The notes under the pieces: model-generated | What the model was told of the DNA's origin: nothing | Database searches by the model: none | Seen by the model: the letters and a program-made list of their open reading frames with translations, nothing else | Translations under genes and position numbers: made by a program | NCBI RefSeq assembly: GCF_015712165.1 | Contig: NZ_JADPZX010000001.1 | Location: 6,708,001 to 6,772,000, forward strand | Reading direction: 5' to 3' | Origin: Streptomyces spinoverrucosus | GTDB lineage: Bacteria > Actinomycetota > Actinomycetes > Streptomycetales > Streptomycetaceae | Length of the DNA stretch: 64,000 nt | Shown here: positions 1-8,373 of the stretch, in pieces | How the letters are laid out: each line of letters begins with the position of its first letter | How positions within the stretch are numbered: position 1 is the first letter of the stretch

Positions 1-456
1 TGCGCTCAGGGCGTTCTTGGAGCCCTCGCCGCCGAGGTTGCCGTCGAGGAAGGTGCCGAGGGTGAAGGAGAGCTTGTAGTCGCCGTCCTCCATGCCCTTG
101 TTGACGGTCTCGCCGACGGTCTGCTCGAAGGAGGCGCAGGCCGGGCAGCGCGGGTCCTCGTAGAGGTGGACCACGTTGTCGGACTTGGAGTCGCCGACCA
201 GGACCGTGGTGCCGTTCTTGCCGGAGGTGTTGGCGGGGGCGACGACCTTGGCGTCGGCGGCCGCCTCCCACGCGCTGGGCTGGTTGGTCTGGACGACGGC
301 GTAGCCGATGCCGCCGGCCGCGGCGAGGACGCCGACGACCGAGCAGGCCACGATGATCTGGCGCTTGACCTTGGCGCGCTGTGCCTCGCGCTCGCGTTCG
401 GCGCGGAGGCGTTCGCGGGCGGCGGATTTTGCGGCCTGGCTGTTTCGCTTGCTCAT
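1..456 (-). CDS. DsbA-family thioredoxin-fold protein, membrane-anchored (partial at window edge)
   Basis: The visible 152 residues are the N-terminal part; the C-terminus lies beyond the left edge. Residues 1-32 are highly charged (cytoplasmic Lys/Arg-rich stretch), residues about 33-55 form one membrane segment, and a thioredoxin-fold domain follows with the motif DPRCPAC (Cys104 and Cys107) preceded by a strand. This is the layout of extracytoplasmic DsbA-like thiol oxidoreductases of actinobacteria, anchored by an uncleaved N-terminal helix, which act on disulfides of exported proteins. The ATG start at 456 has the charged N-terminus typical of the family. A second gene of the same architecture lies at 27938-28711. 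The fold and topology are well supported; the substrate is unknown. Confidence 0.85.
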   Translation of the reverse strand, partial: MSKRNSQAAKSAARERLRAEREREAQRAKVKRQIIVACSVVGVLAAAGGIGYAVVQTNQPSAWEAAADAKVVAPANTSGKNGTTVLVGDSKSDNVVHLYEDPRCPACASFEQTVGETVNKGMEDGDYKLSFTLGTFLDGNLGGEGSKNALSA

Positions 457-550
457 GATTGTTCTCCGGGTGGATTGCGTACGAATGCTTGATGCCGTCG
501 TGGGCGCGCGCGGCGAAGGGCGCGGCAGGGGGTGTTCGGCGGGTGCGCGT

Positions 551-590
551 GTGTGGTGTGGCTGGTCGCGCAGTTCCCCGAGCCCCTCAG
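551..590 (-). repeat. Dispersed Streptomyces intergenic repeat, copy A
   Basis: Read on the minus strand this stretch contains GGGGAACTGCGCGACCAGCC, which nearly repeats the core at 25630-25650 (one base different). The same core recurs in many Streptomyces intergenic regions as I know them. It lies in the 181-base gap between the DsbA-like gene and the membrane protein gene upstream of it. Nothing else recognisable is in that gap. Confidence 0.6.
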
Positions 591-637
591 GTGCGCTGCG
601 GCGCCGCGCCGATGGAGCGCCCCTGCGTTTGGGCTTC

Positions 638-1330
638 TCAGGCGAAGACGGTTGCGCGCGGTGGCCCTCGGCGGCCCACGGAGTGGGTCAGGAGGAGGTC
701 GCGGGCCGGCGCCGGGCGGTGAGCCGGGCGGGGCAGACGGCGCGGCACCGGGGCCAGGCGTACCGTCACTGCCGCGACCGCCAGCAGCAACGGCCTGAAC
801 GTCGTCGCGGTGGCCGCGCCCAGCAGCTGGGCCAAGGCTCGCTCGCCGCGGCGGAGCCAGGCCGCGGCCAGGAGGCCGACGCCGGCGTGGGCGGCGAGCA
901 GGAGCCAGGCGGTGCGCGGGTCGGCGTGGGCGAGGAGGGTGGCGGCGCGGTCGGGGGCGGTGGTTCCGGTCATACGGGCCAGCGGGGTGCCGACCTCGCC
1001 GGCGCACAGGACGTCCAGACCGACCGAGCGCAGCGGGCCGGCGACCGGGCCGCCGGCGCGGCCGTAGCAGGCGTGCTGGCCGGTGGTGAAGAGTGTGTCG
1101 ACTGCCAGTTCGAGAGGGATCAGCAGTGCGGCGATGCCGCCGAGGCGGCGTTCGCGGCTCCCCGCCAGCGCGTAGGCCACTGCGAAGACGCCGGCGGCCG
1201 CTGCCGCCACCGTGCCCAGCGGCAGCGGGACCCCGGACAGCAGCACGTGCGACGCGGTGCCGAGTGTCACGACGAGTGCCGTGAACAGCGCCGCGCGTAC
1301 GGCTCGGAGCGGGGTCCCTGATATGTCCAT
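638..1330 (-). CDS. Conserved integral membrane protein
   Basis: The 230-residue product has hydrophobic segments at about residues 12-32, 37-57, 63-80, 138-158 and 172-192, and a basic, proline-rich C-terminal tail, so it is a polytopic membrane protein. I recognise no catalytic motif. Two Cys residues in the loop between the third and fourth segments (around residues 88 and 107) could form an extracytoplasmic disulfide. Its ATG at 1330 lies about 80 bases downstream of the DUF2252 gene on the same strand, with a small inverted repeat (AGGGAC ... GTCCCT, 1361-1381) between them, so it may be transcribed separately. The function is unknown. Confidence 0.7.
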   Translation of the reverse strand: MDISGTPLRAVRAALFTALVVTLGTASHVLLSGVPLPLGTVAAAAAGVFAVAYALAGSRERRLGGIAALLIPLELAVDTLFTTGQHACYGRAGGPVAGPLRSVGLDVLCAGEVGTPLARMTGTTAPDRAATLLAHADPRTAWLLLAAHAGVGLLAAAWLRRGERALAQLLGAATATTFRPLLLAVAAVTVRLAPVPRRLPRPAHRPAPARDLLLTHSVGRRGPPRATVFA

Positions 1331-1409
1331 CGCGGGGAGAGTGTGTCACGGACTCCGGTAAGGGACTCCTAAAGGGTCCCTGTGAAGTCCTGGGGCGGTC
1401 GGTGGGCGG

Positions 1410-2762
1410 TCACAGGCCGGGGATCCGGCCGTTGCGGAAGAGGTCGACGAAGATCTGGTGGTCGGCACGCGCGCGTGCCCCGTAGCTGTGCGCGAAGTCG
1501 ACCAGCAGCGGCGCGAGGCCCTCCTCGTCGCCCGCGAGGGCCGCGTCGATGGCCCGCTCGGTGGAGAACGGCACCAGCTCGGAGTGGCCGGAGTCGTCGT
1601 CGGCGGCCGAGTGCATGGTGGCCGTGGCGCGGCCCAGGTCGGCGACGACCGCGGCGATCTCCTCCGGGTCGTCGATGTCGCCCCAGTCGAGGTCGACGGC
1701 GTACGGCGACACCTCGGCGACCAGCTGGCCCGCGCCGTCCAGCTCGGTCCAGCCGAGCCACGGGTCGGCGTGCGCCTGGAGGGCGCGCTGGGAGATCACC
1801 GTGCGGTGGCCCTCGTGCTGGAAGTACTCGCGGATCGCCGGGTCCGTGATGTGCCGGGAGACCGCCGGGGTCTGTGCCTGCTTGACGTAGATCACCACGT
1901 CGTTCTCCAGGGCGTCGCTGTTGCCCTCCAGCAGGATGTTGTACGACGGCAGGCCGGCCGAGCCGATGCCGATGCCGCGGCGGCCGACGACGTCCTTCAC
2001 CCGGTACGAGTCCGGGCGGGCCAGCGAGGACTCCGGGAGCGTCTCCAGGTAGCCGTCGAAGGCGGCGAGCACCTTGTAGCGCGTGGCCGCGTCCAGCTCG
2101 ATGGAGCCGCCGCCCGCGGCGAACCGGCGTTCGAAGTCGCGGATCTCGGTCATCGAGTCCAGCAGCCCGAACCGGGTCAGCGAGCGGGCGACGCGCAGCG
2201 CGTCCAGCAGCGGGCCCTCGGCGGTGTCCAGGGTGAAGGGCGGCACCTCGTCGCTCTTGGCGCCGGTGGCCAGCGCGTGCACGCGCTCGCGGTAGGCGGT
2301 CGCGTAGATCGTCACCAGCTCGGTGATCTGGTCGTCGCTGAGCGCCTTCGCGTACCCGATGAGGGCGATGGAGGCGGCGAAGCGCTTGAGGTCCCAGGTG
2401 AAGGGGCCGACGTACGCCTCGTCGAAGTCATTGACGTTGAAGATCAGCCGGCCGTTCGAGTCCATGTACGTGCCGAAGTTCTCCGCGTGCAGGTCGCCGT
2501 GGATCCACACGCGTGAGGTGCGCTCGTCCAGGAACGGGCCGCTGTATATCCTCCCGCCGTCCCGTCCCGCGTTCCCGGCGTCCAGGTCGTGGTAGAAGAG
2601 GCACGCCGTGCCCCGGTAGAAGGCGAAGGCCGAGGCCGCCATCTTCCGGAACTTCACGCGGAACGCGGCCGGGTCGGCGGCGAGCAGCTCGCCGAAGGCG
2701 GTGTCGAAGACGGCGAGGATCTCCTCGCCGCGTTGCTCGTCGTTGAGCTGCGGGAACGACAT
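1410..2762 (-). CDS. DUF2252 family protein (aminoglycoside-phosphotransferase-like fold)
   Basis: The 450-residue protein carries the signature of DUF2252: WIHGDLHAENFG followed by NVNDFDEA. These resemble the HGDLHxxN and DxD catalytic and metal-binding motifs of kinase-like phosphotransferases, so a nucleotide-dependent phosphotransfer is plausible but no substrate is established for the family. I chose the ATG at 2762 (MSFPQLNDEQRG) because the region upstream in the same frame has no conserved character and runs into the intergenic region shared with dnaE. The gene is divergent from dnaE, and a strong palindrome at 2841-2860 lies closer to this gene. Family assignment is firm; function is open. 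Confidence 0.9.
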   Translation of the reverse strand: MSFPQLNDEQRGEEILAVFDTAFGELLAADPAAFRVKFRKMAASAFAFYRGTACLFYHDLDAGNAGRDGGRIYSGPFLDERTSRVWIHGDLHAENFGTYMDSNGRLIFNVNDFDEAYVGPFTWDLKRFAASIALIGYAKALSDDQITELVTIYATAYRERVHALATGAKSDEVPPFTLDTAEGPLLDALRVARSLTRFGLLDSMTEIRDFERRFAAGGGSIELDAATRYKVLAAFDGYLETLPESSLARPDSYRVKDVVGRRGIGIGSAGLPSYNILLEGNSDALENDVVIYVKQAQTPAVSRHITDPAIREYFQHEGHRTVISQRALQAHADPWLGWTELDGAGQLVAEVSPYAVDLDWGDIDDPEEIAAVVADLGRATATMHSAADDDSGHSELVPFSTERAIDAALAGDEEGLAPLLVDFAHSYGARARADHQIFVDLFRNGRIPGL

Positions 2763-2840
2763 CGCGGGGTGCCTCCTGGTGCGGGGTCGTACGTGACCTG
2801 TGGGACGGATGGTGCGTGCCCGTGGCACGCGGCGTCCGTC

Positions 2841-2860
2841 ACCTTCCAACGTTCGAAGGT
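2841..2860. promoter_or_regulatory. 20-bp near-perfect palindrome between DUF2252 gene and dnaE
   Basis: The sequence ACCTTCCAACGTTCGAAGGT has dyad symmetry at 18 of 20 positions (ACCTTC-N-AACGTT-N-GAAGGT). It lies 79 bases upstream of the DUF2252 start and 173 bases upstream of dnaE. It does not fit the actinobacterial LexA box, which needs four bases between the GAAC and GTTC half-sites. The symmetry and position suggest a dimeric regulator site; the regulator is unknown. Confidence 0.5.
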
Positions 2861-3032
2861 ACGCGGGAGTGCCCGCCCGCCCGTCGCCCGACCACCACCC
2901 CTCATCGGGGCGCTTCGCGCCACAGTATCCATCCAGTGTCAGTCCCGAGGCATAGACTTCGACGCTGTCCCCCAGACTGTCCGCAGCCTGTCGGACCCCC
3001 TTAGTCGTACGTTTTCCTTGGAGGCCGAAACC

Positions 3033-6000
3033 GTGTCGAAGCCGCCGTTCACGCACCTGCACGTCCACACCCAGTACTCGCTGCTGGACGGTGCCGCGCG
3101 GCTCAAGGACATGTTCAACGCGTGCAACGAGATGGGCATGACGCACATCGCCATGTCCGACCACGGCAACCTCCACGGGGCGTACGACTTCTTCCATTCC
3201 GCGAAGAAGGCCGGAATCACCCCGATCATCGGCATCGAGGCGTATGTCGCGCCCGAGTCCCGACGCAACAAGCGCAAGATCCAGTGGGGCCAGCCGCACC
3301 AGAAGCGGGACGACGTCTCCGGTTCCGGCGGTTACACCCACAAGACGATGTGGGCCGTGAACAAGACCGGCCTGCACAACCTCTTCCGGCTGTCCTCGGA
3401 CGCGTACGCCGAGGGCTGGCTCCAGAAGTGGCCCCGGATGGACAAGGAGACCATCGCCCAGTGGTCCGAGGGCATCGTCGCCTCCACCGGCTGCCCGTCC
3501 GGCGAGCTCCAGACCAGGCTGCGCCTCGGTCAGTTCGACGAGGCCCTCAAGGCGGCCGCCGACTACCAGGACATCTTCGGCAAGGACCGCTACTTCCTGG
3601 AGCTGATGGACCACGGCATCGACATCGAGCACCGGGTCCGCGACGGACTGCTGGAGATCGGCAAGAAGCTCGGCATCCCCCCGCTGGTCACCAACGACTC
3701 GCACTACACGTACGCGCACGAGGCGGGCGCCCACGACGCGCTGCTGTGCATCCAGACCGGCAAGAACCTCTCCGACCCCGACCGCTTCAAGTTCGACGGC
3801 ACCGGCTACTACCTGAAGTCCACGGACGAGATGTACGCCATCGACTCCTCGGACGCCTGGCAGGAGGGCTGCGCCAACACGCTCCTGGTCGCCGAGATGG
3901 TCGACACCGCGGGCATGTTCGAGAAGCGCGACCTGATGCCCAAGTTCGACATCCCGGAGGGCTACACCGAGGTCACCTGGTTCCAGGAGGAGGTCCGCCG
4001 CGGCATGGAGCGCCGCTTCCCGGGCGGCGTCCCCGAGGACCGCAGGAAGCAGGCCGAGTACGAGATGGACGTCATCATCTCGATGGGCTTCCCCGGCTAC
4101 TTCCTCGTGGTCGCCGACTTCATCATGTGGGCCAAGAAGCAGGGCATCGCGGTCGGCCCCGGCCGAGGCTCCGCGGCAGGCTCGATCGTCGCCTACGCCA
4201 TGGGCATCACCGACCTCGACCCGATCCCGCACGGCCTGATCTTCGAGCGCTTCCTCAACCCCGAGCGCATCTCGATGCCCGACGTCGACATCGACTTCGA
4301 CGAGCGTCGGCGCGTCGAGGTGATCAGGTACGTGACGGAGAAATACGGCGCCGACAAGGTCGCCATGATCGGCACGTACGGCACCATCAAGGCCAAGAAC
4401 GCGATCAAGGACTCCGCGCGCGTCCTCGGCTACCCGTACGCGATGGGCGACCGGCTCACCAAGGCCATGCCGCCGGACGTCCTCGGCAAGGGCATCCCGC
4501 TCTCCGGCATCACCGACTCCAGCCACCCGCGCTACTCGGAGGCGGGCGAGATCCGGGCGATGTACGAGAACGAGCCGGACGTGAAGAAGGTCATCGACAC
4601 CGCGCGCGGCGTGGAGGGCCTGGTCCGGCAGATGGGTGTGCACGCGGCCGGCGTGATCATGTCCAGCGAGACCATCACCGACCACGTCCCGGTGTGGGTG
4701 AGGCACACCGACGGCGTGACCATCACGCAGTGGGACTACCCGAGCTGTGAGTCGCTCGGCCTGCTGAAGATGGACTTCCTGGGCCTGCGCAACCTGACGA
4801 TCATGGACGACGCCGTGAAGATGGTGAAGTCCAACAAGGGGATCGACATCGATCTCCTCAGCCTCCCGCTGGACGACCCCACGACCTTCGAACTGCTCCA
4901 GCGCGGCGACACCCTCGGCGTCTTCCAGTTCGACGGCGGCCCCATGCGCTCGCTGCTGCGCCTGATGAAGCCGGACAACTTCGAAGACATCTCCGCCGTG
5001 TCGGCCCTGTACCGCCCGGGCCCGATGGGCATGAACTCCCACACCAACTACGCCCTGCGCAAGAACGGCCAGCAGGAGATCACCCCGATCCACCCGGAGC
5101 TGGAGGAGCCGCTCAGGGAAGTCCTGGACGTCACCTACGGCCTGATCGTCTACCAGGAGCAGGTGCAGAAGGCCGCGCAGATCATCGCCGGGTACTCGCT
5201 CGGCGAGGCCGACGTCCTGCGCCGCGTGATGGGCAAGAAGAAGCCCGAGGAGTTGGAGAAGAACTTCGTCATCTTCCAGGGCGGCGCCCGCAAGAAGGGC
5301 TTCAGCGACGAGGCCATCCAGGCGCTGTGGGACGTGCTGGTCCCGTTCGCCGGCTACGCGTTCAACAAGGCGCACTCGGCGGCGTACGGACTGGTCTCGT
5401 ACTGGACCGCGTACCTGAAGGCGAACCACCCGGCCGAGTACATGGCCGCGCTGCTCACCTCGGTCAAGGACGACAAGGACAAGTCGGCGGTCTACCTCAA
5501 CGAGTGCCGCCGCATGGGCATCCGGGTGCTGCCGCCGAACGTCAACGAGTCCGAGTCGAACTTCGCCGCGCAGGGCGACGAAGTGATCCTGTTCGGCCTG
5601 TCCGCCGTGCGCAACGTCGGTACGAACGTGGTCGAGTCGATCATCAGGTGCCGCAAGGCGAAGGGGAAGTACGCCTCCTTCCCCGACTACCTCGACAAGG
5701 TCGACGCGGTCGTCTGCAACAAGCGCACCACGGAGTCGCTGATCAAGGCGGGCGCGTTCGACACCATGGGCCACACCCGCAAGGGCCTGACGGCGCAGTA
5801 CGAGCCGATGATCGACAACGTGGTCGCGGTCAAACGCAAGGAGGCGGAAGGGCAGTTCGACCTCTTCGGCGGCATGGGCGAGGAGGCGAGCAGCGAGCCG
5901 GGCTTCGGCCTGGACGTGGAGTTCTCGACCGACGAGTGGGACAAGACCTATCTGCTCGCCCAGGAGCGGGAGATGCTCGGTCTGTACGTCTCCGACCACC

Positions 6001-6572
6001 CGCTCTTCGGCCTGGAGCACGTGCTGTCCGACAAGGCCGACGCGGGCATCGCCCAGCTCACCGGCGGGGACTTCGGCGACGGCGCGGTCGTCACCATCGG
6101 CGGCATCATCTCGGGTCTGCAGCGCAAGATGACCAAGCAGGGCAACGCCTGGGCGATCGCCACGGTGGAGGACCTCGCCGGTTCCATCGAGTGCATGTTC
6201 TTCCCGGCGACGTACCAGTTGGTGTCGACCCAACTCGTCGAGGACGCCGTGGTGTTCGTCAAGGGCCGCCTGGACAAGCGGGAGGACGTGCCGCGGCTGG
6301 TCGCGATGGAGCTGATGGTTCCCGACCTGTCCAACGCGGGCACCAACGCGCCCGTGGTGCTCACCATCCCGGCGGTGAAGGTCACTCCGCCCATGATCAG
6401 CCGGCTCGGTGAGATCCTCACCCACCACAAGGGCGACAGCGAGGTGCGGATCAAGCTCCAGGGTCCGACGAAGACGACCGTCCTGCGGCTGGACCGGCAC
6501 CGGGTGAAGCCGGACCCGGCCTTGTTCGGTGACCTGAAGGTGCTGCTCGGACCGTCCTGCCTGGCGGGCTGA
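3033..6572 (+). CDS. dnaE: DNA polymerase III subunit alpha
   Basis: This is the catalytic subunit of the replicative DNA polymerase, 1179 residues, the usual length for streptomycete DnaE. The N-terminal PHP domain starts with HLHVHTQYSLLDG (residues 7-19). The palm carries the catalytic Asp cluster PDVDIDFDERR near residue 415, preceded by GRGSAAGS. A helix-hairpin-helix region follows, and an OB-fold is near residues 1015-1090 (VVTIGGIISG). The GTG start at 3033 is preceded by GGAGG at 3020-3024 and gives MSKPPFTHLHVH, matching the family N-terminus. The gene stands alone, with a strong terminator at 6595-6624, and is divergent from the DUF2252 gene. Confidence 0.97.
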   Translation: MSKPPFTHLHVHTQYSLLDGAARLKDMFNACNEMGMTHIAMSDHGNLHGAYDFFHSAKKAGITPIIGIEAYVAPESRRNKRKIQWGQPHQKRDDVSGSGGYTHKTMWAVNKTGLHNLFRLSSDAYAEGWLQKWPRMDKETIAQWSEGIVASTGCPSGELQTRLRLGQFDEALKAAADYQDIFGKDRYFLELMDHGIDIEHRVRDGLLEIGKKLGIPPLVTNDSHYTYAHEAGAHDALLCIQTGKNLSDPDRFKFDGTGYYLKSTDEMYAIDSSDAWQEGCANTLLVAEMVDTAGMFEKRDLMPKFDIPEGYTEVTWFQEEVRRGMERRFPGGVPEDRRKQAEYEMDVIISMGFPGYFLVVADFIMWAKKQGIAVGPGRGSAAGSIVAYAMGITDLDPIPHGLIFERFLNPERISMPDVDIDFDERRRVEVIRYVTEKYGADKVAMIGTYGTIKAKNAIKDSARVLGYPYAMGDRLTKAMPPDVLGKGIPLSGITDSSHPRYSEAGEIRAMYENEPDVKKVIDTARGVEGLVRQMGVHAAGVIMSSETITDHVPVWVRHTDGVTITQWDYPSCESLGLLKMDFLGLRNLTIMDDAVKMVKSNKGIDIDLLSLPLDDPTTFELLQRGDTLGVFQFDGGPMRSLLRLMKPDNFEDISAVSALYRPGPMGMNSHTNYALRKNGQQEITPIHPELEEPLREVLDVTYGLIVYQEQVQKAAQIIAGYSLGEADVLRRVMGKKKPEELEKNFVIFQGGARKKGFSDEAIQALWDVLVPFAGYAFNKAHSAAYGLVSYWTAYLKANHPAEYMAALLTSVKDDKDKSAVYLNECRRMGIRVLPPNVNESESNFAAQGDEVILFGLSAVRNVGTNVVESIIRCRKAKGKYASFPDYLDKVDAVVCNKRTTESLIKAGAFDTMGHTRKGLTAQYEPMIDNVVAVKRKEAEGQFDLFGGMGEEASSEPGFGLDVEFSTDEWDKTYLLAQEREMLGLYVSDHPLFGLEHVLSDKADAGIAQLTGGDFGDGAVVTIGGIISGLQRKMTKQGNAWAIATVEDLAGSIECMFFPATYQLVSTQLVEDAVVFVKGRLDKREDVPRLVAMELMVPDLSNAGTNAPVVLTIPAVKVTPPMISRLGEILTHHKGDSEVRIKLQGPTKTTVLRLDRHRVKPDPALFGDLKVLLGPSCLAG

Positions 6573-6594
6573 GCTCGGCTTCCTGATGTGCGCA

Positions 6595-6624
6595 AGGGGC
6601 GCATCCGTTGCCGGATGCGCCCCT
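6595..6624 (+). terminator. Strong hairpin terminator after dnaE
   Basis: A perfect 13-bp stem, AGGGGCGCATCCG paired with CGGATGCGCCCCT, encloses a TTGC loop. It starts 22 bases after the dnaE stop codon and lies just beyond the stop codon of the convergent small gene at 6663-6827, so it can serve both directions. As is common in Streptomyces there is no long T-run. Confidence 0.85.
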
Positions 6625-6662
6625 CGTCATGTGCCTGGGCCGCAACGGCCCTTGTGGTGATG

Positions 6663-6827
6663 TCAGTTGTGGCCGAAGCGCTTCTGCCGGCCCTTGCGGG
6701 CCACGTCTATGGGCGAAGGCTGCGCGGCGTGCTGCTCCGACATCGGCTCCGCCGACGACTGCTCCGGCTGCTGCTGCGCGCGGCTGGTCTGCTGCTGCTT
6801 ACGGTCACGGTTCTTGTTCTTGGCCAT
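6663..6827 (-). CDS. Small conserved hydrophilic protein (54 aa)
   Basis: A 54-residue protein starting MAKNKNRDRKQQQTS, rich in Lys, Arg and Gln, with a central Ser/Glu/Gln-rich linker and ending in DVARKGRQKRFGHN. It has no membrane segment or enzyme motif. A good ribosome binding site (GGAGGCAGATCACC before ATG) supports translation. It is convergent with dnaE, and the terminator at 6595-6624 lies just after its stop. The basic ends suggest nucleic-acid or ribosome association, but that is inference; I recognise it only as a Streptomyces-type small protein. Confidence 0.7.
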   Translation of the reverse strand: MAKNKNRDRKQQQTSRAQQQPEQSSAEPMSEQHAAQPSPIDVARKGRQKRFGHN

Positions 6828-7053
6828 GGTGATCTGCCTCCTGTGGGGGATCTAGGGGCCAGGGCCGGGACCAGATTCACATAGGCTGACAACGGATGCA
6901 TGTCGGACAATTACCGTCCGTGACAGGGCTTGTCGGAGTGCGAAGGGCGCGCGAATCCCACAAACGCCACGCCGAAGATCGAGTTCCGGCCGTTAACCCC
7001 CGCGCGGTCGGGCAGACTCGAAGGAAGCCCGAAGCAAACCTCCCGGGAAGAGG

Positions 7054-8280
7054 GTGAGTCGCGTGGACCGCTGCGTCGTCCTGGTGGACGCCGGGTATCT
7101 GCTGGGGGCCGCCGCCAGTCTCCTCGCCGGGGAGCCTTCGCGGTCCCGCATCACCGTGGACCACACCGCCCTGATCCAGGGGCTGCGTGAACGCGCCGAG
7201 TCCGACACGGAACGGCCGCTGCTGCGCATCTACTGGTTCGACGGCGCCCCCGACCGTGTCCCGCAGCCCGAGCACCGCAGGCTGCGTGTGATGCCCCGGG
7301 TCACGGTCCGGCTCGGCGCGCTCACCCGCAGCGACGGCCGCTGGAACCAGAAGGGCGTCGACGCCGCGATGCACGCCGAGCTCACCGAGCTGGCCCGCAA
7401 CCGCGCCTGCTCCGACATCGTCCTGGTGACCGGTGACGGCGATCTGCTGCCGGGCATGATGGCCGCCAAGGAGCACGGGGTCGCCGTACACCTGTGGGCG
7501 GTGCAGGCCGCCGACGGGGACTACAACCAGTCCGAGGACCTGGTCGCCGAGGCCGACGAGCGGCGCGTGCTCGACCGGACGTGGATCACCAAGGCCGTAC
7601 GCGCCAAGGAGCTGGGCGGGATCTGCGCGCCGCCGCCCGCGCCGCGCCCGGAGATCGCCGCGATCCTGTCCGCGCCGCTGCCCGACTCCACGCTCGCCCC
7701 CGCCGCCGAGCGGGCCGCCGAGCAGCCGCCGCGGGCAGCGCCCGTCGCCGCGCAGAACGGCGCCGAGGAGCGGGTGCCGGCGCCGAAGGGCGTGCCGACG
7801 CCCAAGGACCTCGCCGCGCTCCGGGCGCACGGCCCACAGGCCACGCAGCCCACCACCGCGACCCTGCGCTGGTCCTCCGACAAGGGCTGGGTGGACCGGC
7901 CCGGCGTCGCCGCGGAGCCGCCCGAGGTCGCCTCGATGCCGACGCTGGCGCAGCTCACCACGGCGGAGCAGCGGTGGGCCGACCGGGAGGAGGACATCAC
8001 GACCGTCGGCGGAGACCCGTACGAGGTCGGACAGGTGTTCGCGCGGCGGTGGATGTCGCGGCTCGGTGACCAGAGCCACCTGCAGAAGCTGTCCGGGATG
8101 TACCCCCGCGTCCCGCACCGGATCGACGGGGAGCTGCTGCGGTACGCCGCCCGCTTCGGGCTGCTCGCCCACAAGGACGACCAGATCGACGAGCACGACC
8201 GGTACGCGATCCGGGCCGGGTTCTGGCGGGAGATCGACGTGCGGACGGCGGCCGAACCGGCTCCTGCCGGGGAGCAGTGA
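7054..8280 (+). CDS. NYN domain-containing protein (putative RNase)
   Basis: The 408-residue product begins with an NYN domain of the PIN-like fold, with acidic residues at the expected strands: LVDAGY (Asp9), YWFDG (near residue 64), KGVDAAMHAEL (near 109) and LVTGDGDLLPG (near 129). These acidic positions bind metal and cut RNA in the family. The C-terminal half has a Pro/Ala-rich linker followed by a helical domain of unknown role (about residues 290-400) with the WADREEDI and RYAARFGLL segments. The GTG start at 7054 is preceded by GGGAAGAGG. It is probably cytoplasmic; RNA targets are unknown. Confidence 0.85.
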   Translation: MSRVDRCVVLVDAGYLLGAAASLLAGEPSRSRITVDHTALIQGLRERAESDTERPLLRIYWFDGAPDRVPQPEHRRLRVMPRVTVRLGALTRSDGRWNQKGVDAAMHAELTELARNRACSDIVLVTGDGDLLPGMMAAKEHGVAVHLWAVQAADGDYNQSEDLVAEADERRVLDRTWITKAVRAKELGGICAPPPAPRPEIAAILSAPLPDSTLAPAAERAAEQPPRAAPVAAQNGAEERVPAPKGVPTPKDLAALRAHGPQATQPTTATLRWSSDKGWVDRPGVAAEPPEVASMPTLAQLTTAEQRWADREEDITTVGGDPYEVGQVFARRWMSRLGDQSHLQKLSGMYPRVPHRIDGELLRYAARFGLLAHKDDQIDEHDRYAIRAGFWREIDVRTAAEPAPAGEQ

Positions 8281-8359
8281 GGCTGCGCGCGCGGCGCGTT
8301 TCCCCGACCCGATGCTCCTCGGACACGGCCCCAAGGGCGAGCCGGGGTGGCCGACCCCG

Positions 8360-8365
8360 TAGTCT
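8360..8365 (+). promoter_or_regulatory. -10 element (TAGTCT) for leaderless ABC ATPase transcript
   Basis: TAGTCT fits the streptomycete -10 consensus TANNNT and lies 8 bases before the GTG at 8374. There is no purine-rich ribosome site before that GTG, so the transcript probably starts at or next to the start codon. Confidence 0.5.
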
Positions 8366-8373
8366 CGTCCCTT

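Noticed and set aside
2841..2860. LexA (SOS) box upstream of dnaE
   Set aside because: The palindrome lacks the four-base spacer between GAAC and GTTC that the actinobacterial LexA box needs.
1410..6500. A single 1696-residue minus-strand frame covering dnaE and the DUF2252 gene
   Set aside because: Only its last 450 residues (DUF2252) are real; the rest is antisense to dnaE, and a strong internal start at 2762 fits the family.
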